Both the position numbers and the translations under genes were made by a program. Below the pieces are notes generated by a model. The model ran no database searches. It saw only the letters and a list, made by a program, of their open reading frames with translations, and was not told the origin of the DNA. From NCBI RefSeq assembly GCF_001045445.1, contig NZ_LFNF01000003.1:992001-1056000 (forward strand): a stretch of 64,000 bases of DNA. The letters are read 5' to 3'. Position 1 is the stretch's first letter. Each line of letters begins with the position of its first letter. This DNA is from Chryseobacterium sp. BLS98 (GTDB lineage Bacteria; Bacteroidota; Bacteroidia; Flavobacteriales; Weeksellaceae). Shown piece by piece: positions 34,287-44,367 of this stretch.

Positions 34287-37133
34287 ATGAAAAAACTAAC
34301 ATCAACTTTGGCCGTTGCACTCTTCTTTGCTTCAATACAATCTTATGCACAGATCCAGGTAAGCGGAAAGATAGAAGACTCACAGGGGAAACTTCCGCAG
34401 GCAAAAGTTCTGACTTATGACAAAAAAAACTTTGTTCTGACAGATAACCAGGGGAATTTCAGTATTACCATTCCTGAAGGTTCCGCTTCTGTTATTGTAA
34501 CTTACGAAGGATATACCGATAAAACGGTTGATATTGATACCTCCGCCAATCCAAAGGTTGCAGATTTAGGAATCATTGTCCTGGAAAATAAAGAAAATAC
34601 AAAAAGCATTGAAGGCGTTGTCATCACTTCCGCCTACAAACCTTCTCAGGCCAGGGCACTGAATATTAAAAAGAATTCCGAAACCATCTCTGATGTCTTG
34701 GCCTCCGATGTCATCGGAAAACTTCCCGACAGAAACGCCGCCGAAGCCATCCAGAGATTACCTGCTGTAACCATTGAAAGAGACATGGGTGAAGGTCGTT
34801 TTGCAGCCGTAAGGGGAACGCCTATCCAATGGAGCTCATCCACCCTCAATGGAAACAGGATGCCAAGTGCCAGTGGAGATTATGCCAACAGGGGACTGCA
34901 GATGGATATTTTTCCTTCGGAACTGATCCAGTTTGTAAAGCTATCAAAAACACTTACTCCCGATATGGATGGTGACGCCATCGGGGGAACGATAGATTTT
35001 ATCACAAAAACAGCTGTAAGTAAAGAAACACTGTCTGTAAATGCGGCTGGAGGCTTTGTTAATCAATCCAAATCTCCCAGCTACAATGCTTCAGTGGTGT
35101 ATGGGAACAAAATCACAGATAAGCTGAGATTCATTACTTCTGCTGTAATATGGAACAGAGACACCGGGATAGATAACTTCCAGATGGTGTATGATTTCAA
35201 TAATAAGGATAAGGTTAAATCTTTTGCGATCAATCAGTTACAGCTGAGGGATTATATTGCGCAAAGAAGAACTTTAGGCTTCAACGGAGCTTTGGATTAT
35301 CAGATCAATAAAAATAATAAACTTTATTTTAAAGGACTGTACAGTCAATATATTGATGGACAGAACGTTCGCGAGACCTATTTTAACTTCAATACAAAAA
35401 ATGTTCAGTTACAGGCCAGGCATTCGGATTATGTTACCGATCTCTATTCCTTCGATCTTGGAGGGGAGCACAAATTATCAGATAAGTTAAAACTCGACTG
35501 GTCTTTAGTAAAGGCAAGATCAAGTTTTGAGTTCAATTCTCCCAAAAATCTGAGTAAAGACGAACGAGGGTACCCGATTGTTTTGTTTAGACAAAATATG
35601 ACTTATGGAAATCTCTCGGCAGACGGATTGAAATACCTGGCAATGGATTCTCCCGACGGTACAGGTGATGCTTCCGATGTTGTCCTGCCACATAACCTGA
35701 GTGCATTAGATCCCGCTCAGATTTACCTCTATCAAACCATTATCAGCAGGAATAAAAACAGTGAAAGGGATTACAGAGGGCAGTTCAATTTCAGCTACAG
35801 GCTCAATGATAAAATCAATTTAAAAGCTGGAGGAAAGTTAGTAGATAAAGATAAAAATTTTGCTTCAAGTGTTTACGTTTGGATGCCTTCAAAGCTCATG
35901 GGAATACCGGGATCAGCACCTCTTGTCTATCTGAATCAGCTGCAGACAGAAGGTTTCGCTTATAATGGCGGATTTCTGAACCCGCTTGGCCAGCCTTACA
36001 ATAATGTCATCATCGACCAGATTACCAACGGGCAGATCGATCAGATGTATACCCCGGAATTCATAGCAAATAATACGATGTTCAATGTACAGGGGCCTAA
36101 TACTGCAAGCAATCTTGCTGCATCGTATTCCGGAAAGGAAAACGTATATTCGGCGTATGTGATGGGAAATTTCAGGCTGACTGAGAAATTGACGGTGATC
36201 GGAGGGTTCAGGAATGAATATAATGTGACCAATTTCAAAGGCAACAGTGTTGTCATAAAAGGAAATACTACGGTCGCGGAGCCTGTTGAAAAGGAGAATA
36301 CATATAACGCCTTCCTTCCAATGGTGAATATGAAATATAATCTGGATGAAAATACCATCTTCAGAGCTTCGTACACCAGATCGTTTGCAAGACCGGATTT
36401 CAGTGACCTTAATCCAGGGTTACAGATTAACGATGCCCTTCAGACCATCACACAAGGTAATGCAGGACTGAAACCTACCTATGCCAACAGTTTTGACCTG
36501 ATGTTTGAAAAATATTTTTCCAATTTAGGAATCATTTCTGTGGGAAGCTTCTATAAAAGCCTTAGCAGTATCATTTATCAGGATCAGACGACGGAGCAGA
36601 GAAACGGGTTGGTATATCTTAAAAGCTCGCCAGGAAATTTAGAGAAAGGCTGGCTGTTTGGTCTGGAAGCCAATTTCAGTAAACGCTTTACAGAATTGCC
36701 GGGCTTTTTGCAGCATTTTGGATTTGAAGGGAATTACACTTTTGTGGATTCAAAAACCGAAATACCGGTATATAACGGGGCAGCGGTGGAAAAGATCGAA
36801 ACCACTTTACCCAAACAGGCAAAACACATCTTCAATGCAAGTATTTTCTATGAAACGGATAAGCTGATGATAAGGTTGGCAGGAAATTACAAAGGGAAAT
36901 ACCTCAATGCTATCCGTTCTCTGGCCGGGCCCGATCATTACCAGTGGTTTGATAAAAACTTTACCCTTGATGCTACAGCTTCTTATGCCATTTCAAAGAA
37001 AATAAGGCTTTTTGCAGAGCTTAATAATCTTTTCAACGAACCTAACAGATTTTATCATGGGAAACAGGACCGAACAGAAAACGTTTCCTATACAGGCTTC
37101 CGAGGACAAATGGGAGTTTCACTCAACTTTTAA
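34287..37133 (+). CDS. TonB-dependent outer-membrane receptor with carboxypeptidase-like plug extension
   Basis: This 948-residue protein starts at the ATG at 34287, where MKKLTSTLAVALFF..YAQ forms a proper signal peptide; an ATG 45 bases upstream would only add a non-signal stretch. Residues about 23-110 are a carboxypeptidase-D regulatory-like domain (VSGKIEDSQGKLPQAKVL). The plug domain contains IGKLPDRNAAEAIQRLPAVT and GGTIDFITK, and the rest is a beta-barrel ending in an aromatic terminal strand (GQMGVSLNF). The plug signature NAAEAIQRLPAV is the one seen in the TonB receptor subfamily often paired with exported hydrolases. It imports a substrate across the outer membrane using TonB energy. 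The phospholipase gene 15 bases downstream suggests lipid-derived phosphate or inositol compounds, which is inference. Confidence 0.9.
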   Translation: MKKLTSTLAVALFFASIQSYAQIQVSGKIEDSQGKLPQAKVLTYDKKNFVLTDNQGNFSITIPEGSASVIVTYEGYTDKTVDIDTSANPKVADLGIIVLENKENTKSIEGVVITSAYKPSQARALNIKKNSETISDVLASDVIGKLPDRNAAEAIQRLPAVTIERDMGEGRFAAVRGTPIQWSSSTLNGNRMPSASGDYANRGLQMDIFPSELIQFVKLSKTLTPDMDGDAIGGTIDFITKTAVSKETLSVNAAGGFVNQSKSPSYNASVVYGNKITDKLRFITSAVIWNRDTGIDNFQMVYDFNNKDKVKSFAINQLQLRDYIAQRRTLGFNGALDYQINKNNKLYFKGLYSQYIDGQNVRETYFNFNTKNVQLQARHSDYVTDLYSFDLGGEHKLSDKLKLDWSLVKARSSFEFNSPKNLSKDERGYPIVLFRQNMTYGNLSADGLKYLAMDSPDGTGDASDVVLPHNLSALDPAQIYLYQTIISRNKNSERDYRGQFNFSYRLNDKINLKAGGKLVDKDKNFASSVYVWMPSKLMGIPGSAPLVYLNQLQTEGFAYNGGFLNPLGQPYNNVIIDQITNGQIDQMYTPEFIANNTMFNVQGPNTASNLAASYSGKENVYSAYVMGNFRLTEKLTVIGGFRNEYNVTNFKGNSVVIKGNTTVAEPVEKENTYNAFLPMVNMKYNLDENTIFRASYTRSFARPDFSDLNPGLQINDALQTITQGNAGLKPTYANSFDLMFEKYFSNLGIISVGSFYKSLSSIIYQDQTTEQRNGLVYLKSSPGNLEKGWLFGLEANFSKRFTELPGFLQHFGFEGNYTFVDSKTEIPVYNGAAVEKIETTLPKQAKHIFNASIFYETDKLMIRLAGNYKGKYLNAIRSLAGPDHYQWFDKNFTLDATASYAISKKIRLFAELNNLFNEPNRFYHGKQDRTENVSYTGFRGQMGVSLNF

Positions 37134-37148
37134 TTTAAATATTTTAAC

Positions 37149-38357
37149 ATGAAAAAAATAATACTATCCACATTCGGATTGTTATCGGTATTGGCAATAG
37201 CGCAGAATAAAAAAGAATTCAGCGGATATCCGAAAGATTTGAAAATTAATCAGATCCAGGTACTGGGAACTCACAACAGCTATGCAAAACCTGTAGATTC
37301 CAAAGTTTTGAAGATGGCAGGCAGCATTATGGAGAAATTCAAAGGTTCTTTTTTTGATAAAATGTCTGCAGAAGAAAAAGCCAAATTCCAGGAATATCAT
37401 CCCAACGGACTTGATTTTGCTGAGGGCTTAAATTATAATCATCCCGATTTTAACGAGCAGCTTAATGCCGGTATGAGGAATATTGAAATTGATGTTTACT
37501 ATGATCCTACAGGAAACAGATTCAATAAGCCTGCTTCTTACGAAATGCTGAAAAAGCAGGGCGTAACGGATCTTGCCCCTTTTTCTACGGAAGACCTGGA
37601 TAAGCCGGGTTTCAAAGTAATGCATATTGCAGACCTGGATTTCAGAACCCATTACACTACTTTTAAAAAGGCACTTCAGGCTTTGAAAGACTGGTCTGAT
37701 AAAAATCCTGATCATGTTCCCGTTTTCATTCAGGTTGAAGCCAAAGATTCCGGGCTTCCTATTTTCCCCAATCCTGCAGAAGTTCTTAAATTCGATCAGA
37801 AAGCATTTGACGATCTGGATCAGGAAGTACTTTCTGTATTGGGAAGAGATAAAATTATTGCCCCTGATGATGTTAAAGGAAAATATAAAACCCTCAATGA
37901 AGCGGTACTTCACCATAACTGGCCGACGGTAAATGATTCAAAAGGGAAATTTGTTTTTATACTGTTGCCTTCCAGTGCCGGAATCAGCAATAACGAATCT
38001 CCTTATTTATCAGGGCGTCCGGGCCTTAAAGGAAGAATGATGTTCATAGAATCTGCTCCGGGCAAAGATTATTCGGCTTTCATCCTTTATGATAATGCCA
38101 TCGTAAGACAAAATGAGATTCAGAAGCTGGTAAAAGAAGGATACCTTGTGAGAACCCGTTCAGATATAGAAACGTATGAGGCAAAGGTAAACGATAGGAC
38201 AAGGGAAAAAGCAGCGTTCAGCAGCGGGGCACAGGTTGTTTCCACAGATTTTTTCAGGAAAGGGAATGCCTATGGAACAGATTATTATGTTACGATGCCT
38301 AATGGTGAAACGGCAAGATGCAATCCTGTGAATTCTCCTAAAAACTGCCCTAAATAA
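37149..38357 (+). CDS. Secreted PI-PLC-like phosphodiesterase
   Basis: This 402-residue protein has a signal peptide (MKKIILSTFGLLSVLAIAQ). The catalytic barrel follows the calcium-dependent phosphatidylinositol-specific phospholipase C-like family (PI-PLC-C1): QVLGTHNSYAKP gives His42, RNIEIDVYYDP gives Glu/Asp metal ligands near residues 113-119, and VMHIADLDF gives the second His at 159. The C-terminal segment (YLVRTRSDIETYEA, then AQVVSTDFF) is characteristic of the same family. It would cleave phosphodiester head groups of lipids outside the inner membrane. With the receptor 15 bases upstream it forms a likely capture-and-import pair. Confidence 0.85.
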   Translation: MKKIILSTFGLLSVLAIAQNKKEFSGYPKDLKINQIQVLGTHNSYAKPVDSKVLKMAGSIMEKFKGSFFDKMSAEEKAKFQEYHPNGLDFAEGLNYNHPDFNEQLNAGMRNIEIDVYYDPTGNRFNKPASYEMLKKQGVTDLAPFSTEDLDKPGFKVMHIADLDFRTHYTTFKKALQALKDWSDKNPDHVPVFIQVEAKDSGLPIFPNPAEVLKFDQKAFDDLDQEVLSVLGRDKIIAPDDVKGKYKTLNEAVLHHNWPTVNDSKGKFVFILLPSSAGISNNESPYLSGRPGLKGRMMFIESAPGKDYSAFILYDNAIVRQNEIQKLVKEGYLVRTRSDIETYEAKVNDRTREKAAFSSGAQVVSTDFFRKGNAYGTDYYVTMPNGETARCNPVNSPKNCPK

Positions 38358-38389
38358 ATTCCGAACTTTAAGCATAAAAGCATTTTAGG

Positions 38390-38426
38390 AAAAACGGTTT
38401 ATCAACATTGCTGATAAACCGTTTTT
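38390..38426 (+). terminator. Terminator of the receptor-phospholipase operon
   Basis: A perfect 15-bp stem (38390-38404 with 38412-38426) has a 7-base loop and A-rich/T-rich ends, so it can serve both the operon on the left and the convergent monooxygenase gene on the right. Confidence 0.8.
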
Positions 38427-38464
38427 GTGTCTACAAATTCTGAACAGAATAATAATATTTACCA

Positions 38465-39616
38465 TCAGATTTTATGTTCCACCTGATTAAAAAACGAAAT
38501 CATTTGCTCCAATCCGTTTTTTGAGAACATTCTTTCCATATTTTCCAGAGTATCTTGTGTTGCTGCAGCTCCTCTTATAACCATATTCTTTTCAAAATGA
38601 GCGATGGCGGATTTAATATCAGAAAATGTATTGCCTGTTAAGCATTCGGCTAACTCAAACGCATCCTGCATGGCTACATTGGCGCCCTCGCCTGCGAAAG
38701 GCGGCATTTTGTGGGCAGCATCGCCAATCATGGTTAAATTTTCCTGAGTTTCCCAGGTTTGATTGAACGGATAATAATATTGAGGCCGCGGAGTAAAGTG
38801 AACGCTTTCATTGGTAAATAATTCCAGCCAATTTTCGCTCCAGTTTGAAAATTCCTGTTTAAACCAAGCGGTCACCTGTTCTTTATTGTTGAAATCAATT
38901 TTACTTTCGGAAAGCCAGTTTTCAGAAGTTTTGAAGGCCACTATAAACATAATTGAGCCGTCGCCTTTTGTACCGTAACCCAGCATTTTTTCATCATCAA
39001 AAGCCATTACTTTTCCAAAAGAAAAAAGTTGGGATGTGTTTTTTTCCACTTCGTAAATATCACCCTGAATCAGTGTAATACCTGAAAAAATAGCTTTAAG
39101 ATCGCTAAGGTAAGGACGGATTTTTGAATTGGCTCCGTCGGCAGCAATTACCAAATCTGCATAAGCGCTTGTTCCGTTGCGGAAATGCAGAAGCCAGTCA
39201 TTGTCCTGTTTTTCCATGGAAATAAAACGGCTGTCCCAGACAACGGTATCGGGCTGTAAAGAATTTAATAAAATATTACGCAATGGCGCACGGTCAATTT
39301 CCGGGCGGGTTTCGGAAATCGTTTTTGCAAAATTACGGTCGTCGAAATGGATGTTGAGCGACTTATCCGCCAATATCATTTTACTTGCTTCAGGACGGTG
39401 ATGCTTATAAAATTCATCAAGCAAACCTGCACGTTTCAAAGCCTCCAAACCGGTTGTTTCGTGCAGATCCAGAGTGGAGCCCTGCACACGGACATTTCTG
39501 TTGAAGTCTCTTTCATAGACTTTAACATCAGCATTTTGCATTTGTAATAATCTCGCTAAGGTTAAGCCAGCCGGTCCGCCACCTACAATGGCGATTTTTT
39601 TATTTTGTATGAGCAT
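38465..39616 (-). CDS. TetX-like FAD-dependent monooxygenase
   Basis: This 383-residue flavoprotein of the aromatic-hydroxylase (FAD_binding_3) class opens with the Rossmann motif VGGGPAGLTLARLL (Gly12, Gly14, Gly17), followed by VYERD. The segment VRVQGSTLDLHETTGLEAL at 42-60 matches the equivalent TetX region in pattern, as does GDAAHKMPPFAGEG at 298-311. The DG pair at 160-161 is also conserved. TetX inactivates tetracyclines by hydroxylation; flavobacteria are thought to be its ancestral reservoir. Whether this homologue accepts tetracycline is not decidable from motifs, since several substrate-pocket positions differ. It follows an AraC-type regulator gene by 24 bases on the same strand, which may make it inducible. 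Confidence 0.85.
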   Translation of the reverse strand: MLIQNKKIAIVGGGPAGLTLARLLQMQNADVKVYERDFNRNVRVQGSTLDLHETTGLEALKRAGLLDEFYKHHRPEASKMILADKSLNIHFDDRNFAKTISETRPEIDRAPLRNILLNSLQPDTVVWDSRFISMEKQDNDWLLHFRNGTSAYADLVIAADGANSKIRPYLSDLKAIFSGITLIQGDIYEVEKNTSQLFSFGKVMAFDDEKMLGYGTKGDGSIMFIVAFKTSENWLSESKIDFNNKEQVTAWFKQEFSNWSENWLELFTNESVHFTPRPQYYYPFNQTWETQENLTMIGDAAHKMPPFAGEGANVAMQDAFELAECLTGNTFSDIKSAIAHFEKNMVIRGAAATQDTLENMERMFSKNGLEQMISFFNQVEHKI

Positions 39617-39640
39617 AATTTTAAAATTGATGCTGCAAAA

Positions 39641-40393
39641 TTATTTCTTGTCAGTTATTAAAAATTGTAAAAATCGGCGGTCTTTGTTTTTGAATAATTC
39701 TTTGGGCGAGGCACCTGAAAGTTTTTTGATTTCTTTGATGAAATGCGACTGATCGTAATAGTTCAGCTGCGGAAAAAGCTTGCCTTCCTTGATATGCGAA
39801 AGTGAAGCCTGAAAACGCAGAATGCTGCAATATGCCTTTAATGAAAGCCCGAATTGCTGATTGAAATATTGATTGATCTGTCTTGCGCTCCATGCTACTT
39901 TTTCCGAAAGCTCCTTCACTGAAATTTCGCCGTTGGTTGCCGTAATCAATTCAAACAATTGGCGTTTCCGGTTATCGATTTCTTTTGGTAAAAGCGATTG
40001 AATTTTTAGGGTGGCTTTTTCGCAGAACAAATCAAAATCATTTAAATCGCCGATGTTGAACCCCCAAAAATTATCTGGCAAAGATTTTCCTGTATTCAGA
40101 ATGTCTGCGATAGAGTGGCGTAAAATATATTCTACGGCAAGCGGATTAAAATTAATGGCAAAAAAAGTTGAAATACTTTGCTCCGGTGTGATTTTAGGTT
40201 TTGTTTCCAGGCCTAAAAGCGAAATGTGAAATTGACCATCTGAGGTTTTATAAAAAGATAGATCAATTTTTCCGTTCGGAATAATCACGCCTTCGGTAAT
40301 AGAAGACAGGTTTTGTATCGATGAAAAGCAATAGACGAAATCGGCAATCGACTGGTCGGGTTTGACGAGTTGATGTTGGGGGATATCATTCAT
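39641..40393 (-). CDS. AraC-family regulator beside the monooxygenase
   Basis: This 250-residue regulator has an N-terminal domain (about 1-130, with SIADFVYCFSSIQNL and IIPNGKIDLSFY) that resembles the DUF6597 sensor seen also at 15245-16060. The C-terminal helix-turn-helix pair includes VKELSEKVAWSARQINQYF and YYDQSHFIKEIKKLSGASPKEL. It lies 24 bases upstream of the TetX-like monooxygenase gene and probably shares its transcript, suggesting local control of that enzyme. No strict TAnnTTTG box was found upstream. Confidence 0.85.
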   Translation of the reverse strand: MNDIPQHQLVKPDQSIADFVYCFSSIQNLSSITEGVIIPNGKIDLSFYKTSDGQFHISLLGLETKPKITPEQSISTFFAINFNPLAVEYILRHSIADILNTGKSLPDNFWGFNIGDLNDFDLFCEKATLKIQSLLPKEIDNRKRQLFELITATNGEISVKELSEKVAWSARQINQYFNQQFGLSLKAYCSILRFQASLSHIKEGKLFPQLNYYDQSHFIKEIKKLSGASPKELFKNKDRRFLQFLITDKK

Positions 40394-40930
40394 TTTCCTG
40401 ACTGGCTTATTTTTATACGGCTTAAGTGAACTTTTGTAACATCTAAATAAGAAACAATATCATGTTGCGGAATATGCTGAATAATATGAGAACATTCGTA
40501 GTATATTGTTTTTTTTAAAATCCAATAACCAACAACTCAAATTTGCATCCTTACAACTAATACTGCAACCCGTATCTCCACACGAGTATAAATTTAAGAA
40601 ATATTGATCACCCATAAAATAGGTCTGTTCAATAAAAACGACTAAACCATATAATACTGTATCTCTCGAAAAATCCCAAACTAAAAATATTTTATCTTTT
40701 TGAGACAAATAGAAAAGAGTCTGATTTCAAAAGAGGGTACATTACCAAAGATTTGAAATGATTAAACGTAAACCATATGCTTTATAACATTTAAGAGACT
40801 TTAAATCAATTATTCATTAAAATATTGAATTGAATAAAGATGGAATTAGCATTTGATTTTTTTATCAAACTAGAAGTCTAAAAGCTTGGTTCCATTGGCA
40901 CAAAAGTTAACAGGCATGCTTTGATTAAGA
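40394..40930. other. Non-coding gap
   Basis: This 537-base A+T-rich stretch has no supported gene. A short frame on the minus strand (40460-40708) lacks codon bias and any motif. The region must hold the promoter of the AraC/monooxygenase operon. Confidence 0.5.
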
Positions 40931-41546
40931 TTAATCCACGGTTGCTTCCCTGCCAAATTTCTTCAGGATTAGAAAATGCGAGCGCAGCGCAGATAAAAAG
41001 CTCTTATTCTCAATGTACGGCAAATTGAATTCCAGAGCAGTCTTCTTCACAATGATGGAGATTTCGCCATAGTGAATGTGGCAGACCTTAGGAAACAGGT
41101 GATGCTCTATCTGCCTGTTAAGCCCGCCGAGAAAAAATGCCGCGAGCTTATTATGTGTTGCAAAATTCGCTGTGGTATACATCTGATGTTCTGCCCAGGC
41201 TTCTTCCATTTGCCCGGTTTCATTAGGCACAGGAAAATGGGTGCCTTCAACTACATGTGCCAACTGAAAAACCAGTCCCATTGTTAACCCTTCGGCAATA
41301 TGTAAAAGCAGAAAGCCGATCAGAAACTGCCACCAGCTTACATCCAGCACCAATAGCGGCAATACAATAACAGGAAGTAATAAAGTGCTTTATAGAAAAA
41401 TAAATTGAAATACTCTGACGTAGGATGCCTGTTTTGATGAGCGCCGATTTTTTTCTGGAAGAACTTCACATAATCCTTACGGAATACCCATGAAAGAGAG
41501 GCGAGACTGTAAAGTGGAAAGGCATACCAATGCTGATATCGCTAAA
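40931..41546 (-). pseudogene. Fatty acid desaturase remnant, truncated and frameshifted
   Basis: The 3' part encodes the C-terminus of a membrane fatty acid desaturase: LHIAEGLTMGLVFQLAHVV and the third histidine box HHLF in GLNRQIEHHLFPKVCH. Upstream, another frame (about 41394-41546) encodes the preceding stretch YQHWYAFPLYSLASLSWVF and KDYVKFFQKKIGA, joining the first near 41385-41395 by a one-base frameshift. Before YQHW the frame hits a stop, and the first two histidine boxes and two thirds of the enzyme are absent. No intact start exists; a TTG at 41362 is the only one in the last frame. This is a decayed gene, with no trace of the mobile element that cut it. Confidence 0.75.
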
Positions 41547-42304
41547 TTGGATTCACTTTGCTTCTTCACACATGATAAAATTCTTAATATCTTGAGAGAT
41601 CAATTCTACTGATATTATACTGAACTAATTAGGTATGACCACCTTTCTACATCGAAAATAAATTTATTTCCGAAAAATAGTTGGCAACTATCAACTATTT
41701 TTTATGTGGATTTCCAAGTTTACGCAGTCTGGGACAGGCTAAAAGGCTACAATGGCAAAATTATACTTTTTATTAAAGGCTGCACACAGCAGTTACATCT
41801 GTTCAATTGTTCCGTCTGAAATCTGAAGCAAGAGTAACAATCCACTTGATTATGGATTTAAATGCTTAATGAATTACAGAGCGTTATTTTAATTTTCATA
41901 GATGGATTTAATTTCTTTTGAATCAGAAAAATCGGCTGGTGACGCTGAAGTTAAACATGTAAAATTCCGGTAGGCGCTTCTTTAAATGGATTTCTGAAGC
42001 AGTTGATCCCTTATCTTTTTATCTCTAGTTTAATAGAAATAATATTTTTTAGTTTTGTAAAAAAACATGAATAAAATGGGAGTATTCTTTAAAGCTTTTA
42101 TCTATTTCGGAAATAAGACATGGTTATTTCGGAATTGAATAAATTTAATATATTGAAAATCAAAGTATTAATGATTCTTTGTGAAAATAAACTCACGTTC
42201 TGCAAAACTAATTTAGTTAACTTTGTCAAAGCTATAATTTATGTCTCCAAATAGGGAAGTATCTAAAAGTGAATTTTTGAAATTTTCTACAAATAATAAT
42301 CACA
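41547..42304. other. Non-coding gap after the desaturase remnant
   Basis: About 760 bases without a supported gene. The segment near 41700-41760 has higher G+C than its surroundings and may be gene debris. A promoter (42218-42225) serves the gene at 42305. Confidence 0.45.
42218..42225 (+). promoter_or_regulatory. Candidate -7 box of the first TPR-AraC gene
   Basis: TAACTTTG matches the Bacteroidota -7 consensus, 80 bases before the start codon. A TTCTG at 42198-42202 is a weak -33 candidate. Confidence 0.45.
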
Positions 42305-43876
42305 ATGAATAAATTTATCTATTCCTTATTGGTCATATTATCATTAACGAAGATAATAAATGCTCAGTCGTTACCTGTAGATTTAACAAAGGAATTTATC
42401 AACATTTCAGCAATAGGAAATGGAGATTTTAATAAAGCCGAAAAGGATTACAAAAATTTAATAAATCTTTGTGAAGAAGAAAAACAATACAATATAATGT
42501 CCTTATGCTATGCTAACCTGGGATATATTTATCATGCTAAGGGAGACTTTGAAAAAGCAAAAGCTTATTTTGAAAAAGGAATAGAGGCAGGCAATAAATC
42601 TTTACAAAAATCCGGTGTAGCAAGTAATTTTGGGGGAATTGGCCAAATCTATCAAGAAATGGAAGCTCATGAAATGGGAAGAAGCTTTATCAATCAGGGA
42701 ATAGATTTACTAGAAAAAAATAAAACAAATGATGAATTTCGTAATACTACGTTGGGAAATCTATACACATTTTTAAGCTTCTCCAAAATCAGTGTTCCCA
42801 ATATAAAATATACGATCGCTGATAGTTTAAAAATTAGATTAAAACTCGTGGAAAAAGCTTTGAAATATTATAACGAAGCTCCTTTAAACTATTTTGATAG
42901 GCGCTCAGTAGGATATATTAATTTAGCATCTGTCCAGCAGGATATGAAACTTTATCATTCAGCTGTATTTAATCTTGGACAAGCACTAAAATATAACCAT
43001 AAGAAAAAAAATATCCGTACTTATTCCCGTATTTACTTAGGTTTGGCTATGTCCTATCAAGGTATGGAGAAATATGACAGCGTAATATTCTATAGTTATA
43101 AATTTTTAAATCTTCAAAATAACAATGATGCGGCCGGACAGTTAGAGGCTTATGAATGCCTGGCAGATGCTTACAAAAGCACCAATCAGCAGAAATTAAG
43201 TGAAAAATATTATAATCAATATCTGGAATTAGACAATAAGCTAAATAAGAATAAGCTGAAATCAGTGGCAAAGGTCTATGAAGAAAACACTCAAAAGACA
43301 AAAAAGCTTGGCCAATATAATATAATGATCATTAATATTTCATTTTTTATTCTCATATTATTGCTAGGCAGCACATTTTATATGAGAAGCAAGTACAGGA
43401 AAGAGAAAAAACTGTTTTCTGACTTCCGTAACCAGTTAAATGAAATAAAAGTACTCCCTGAAACCAATAGAGTTTTAAAAAATAATATTAAACTCACGGA
43501 AGCAATAAGCAACAGTACTGAATTGCATATTTTGAATGGATTGAAAGAATTTGAAAATAATTTGCAGTTTATACAAAAAGGAATTACCCAGGGAAATCTT
43601 GCTTCTGAACTACAAACCAATGTGAGATATCTATCTGAGATTATAAAAAAATATAAAGCAGAAAACTTTAATTCATATATTAATAATCTAAGAATAAATT
43701 ATATAATTCATAAAATAGAAACGGAATCATTATATAGGAAATATAAAATAAGTTATCTGGCAGAAGCTTGTGGCTTTCCAACATCTGCTTCATTTACAAA
43801 AATATTTAAAGAAATAACGGGATTAACGCCATCTTCCTATTTGGTTTTGCTTTCTAAAGAAAAAGATTTGGATTAA
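42305..43876 (+). CDS. Exported-sensor TPR protein with C-terminal AraC HTH (copy 1)
   Basis: In this 523-residue protein a signal-like N-terminus (FIYSLLVILSLTKIINAQ) leads into a periplasmic region with tetratricopeptide repeats (LCYANLGYIYHAKGDFEKAK and further units to about residue 320). One membrane segment (about 341-360, INISFFILILLLGSTFYM) follows, and then a cytoplasmic tail ending in an AraC-type helix-turn-helix (YLAEACGFPTSASFTKIF, then GLTPSSYL). It is a one-component sensor-regulator crossing the membrane. A paralogue of the same design lies at 48226-49758, and both are followed or preceded by exported proteins they may control. Confidence 0.8.
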   Translation: MNKFIYSLLVILSLTKIINAQSLPVDLTKEFINISAIGNGDFNKAEKDYKNLINLCEEEKQYNIMSLCYANLGYIYHAKGDFEKAKAYFEKGIEAGNKSLQKSGVASNFGGIGQIYQEMEAHEMGRSFINQGIDLLEKNKTNDEFRNTTLGNLYTFLSFSKISVPNIKYTIADSLKIRLKLVEKALKYYNEAPLNYFDRRSVGYINLASVQQDMKLYHSAVFNLGQALKYNHKKKNIRTYSRIYLGLAMSYQGMEKYDSVIFYSYKFLNLQNNNDAAGQLEAYECLADAYKSTNQQKLSEKYYNQYLELDNKLNKNKLKSVAKVYEENTQKTKKLGQYNIMIINISFFILILLLGSTFYMRSKYRKEKKLFSDFRNQLNEIKVLPETNRVLKNNIKLTEAISNSTELHILNGLKEFENNLQFIQKGITQGNLASELQTNVRYLSEIIKKYKAENFNSYINNLRINYIIHKIETESLYRKYKISYLAEACGFPTSASFTKIFKEITGLTPSSYLVLLSKEKDLD

Positions 43877-44367
43877 CGGATAATATTAGCCTTTCTTTTT
43901 TAAATATCAATGCAATTTTCTCCTCTCTCCATTTTTCCGTGTTTCATTTATCCGATTGAATTTAAACTGATCTGTTTGGTGTTTGGCAGATTCGGGTTGA
44001 TAATTTTTATTGTCCGGAAGTGAGAATCACAATGAATGCAATAAACTAAAACAGCCTGTCTGGTGAGAAGTATTCAACTGAAATCTTCCAGTTAAAAATA
44101 TGTCTTTTATAACGGTCTTTTCATTTTTATGTATTTGGGTGGTGAGTTATAATATATTGTATACTAATGTTTTATTTTGAATTTATACGTGGTGAATATC
44201 GGAAATAACTACTGCTTATTTCGGAAAATTATATATCAATACCGCGGACTTTATGAGGATAAGTATCAATTTTGCAAACATAAAGCAGTTACGAAAATAA
44301 CTTATGAAGTATAAAATATCCACACGAAAAATGATATTTCAATTTAAACACAAAATTATAAACACAA
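43877..44367. other. Non-coding gap
   Basis: About 490 bases without a supported gene, between the first TPR-AraC gene and the exported protein gene. I see no strict promoter motif. Confidence 0.45.
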
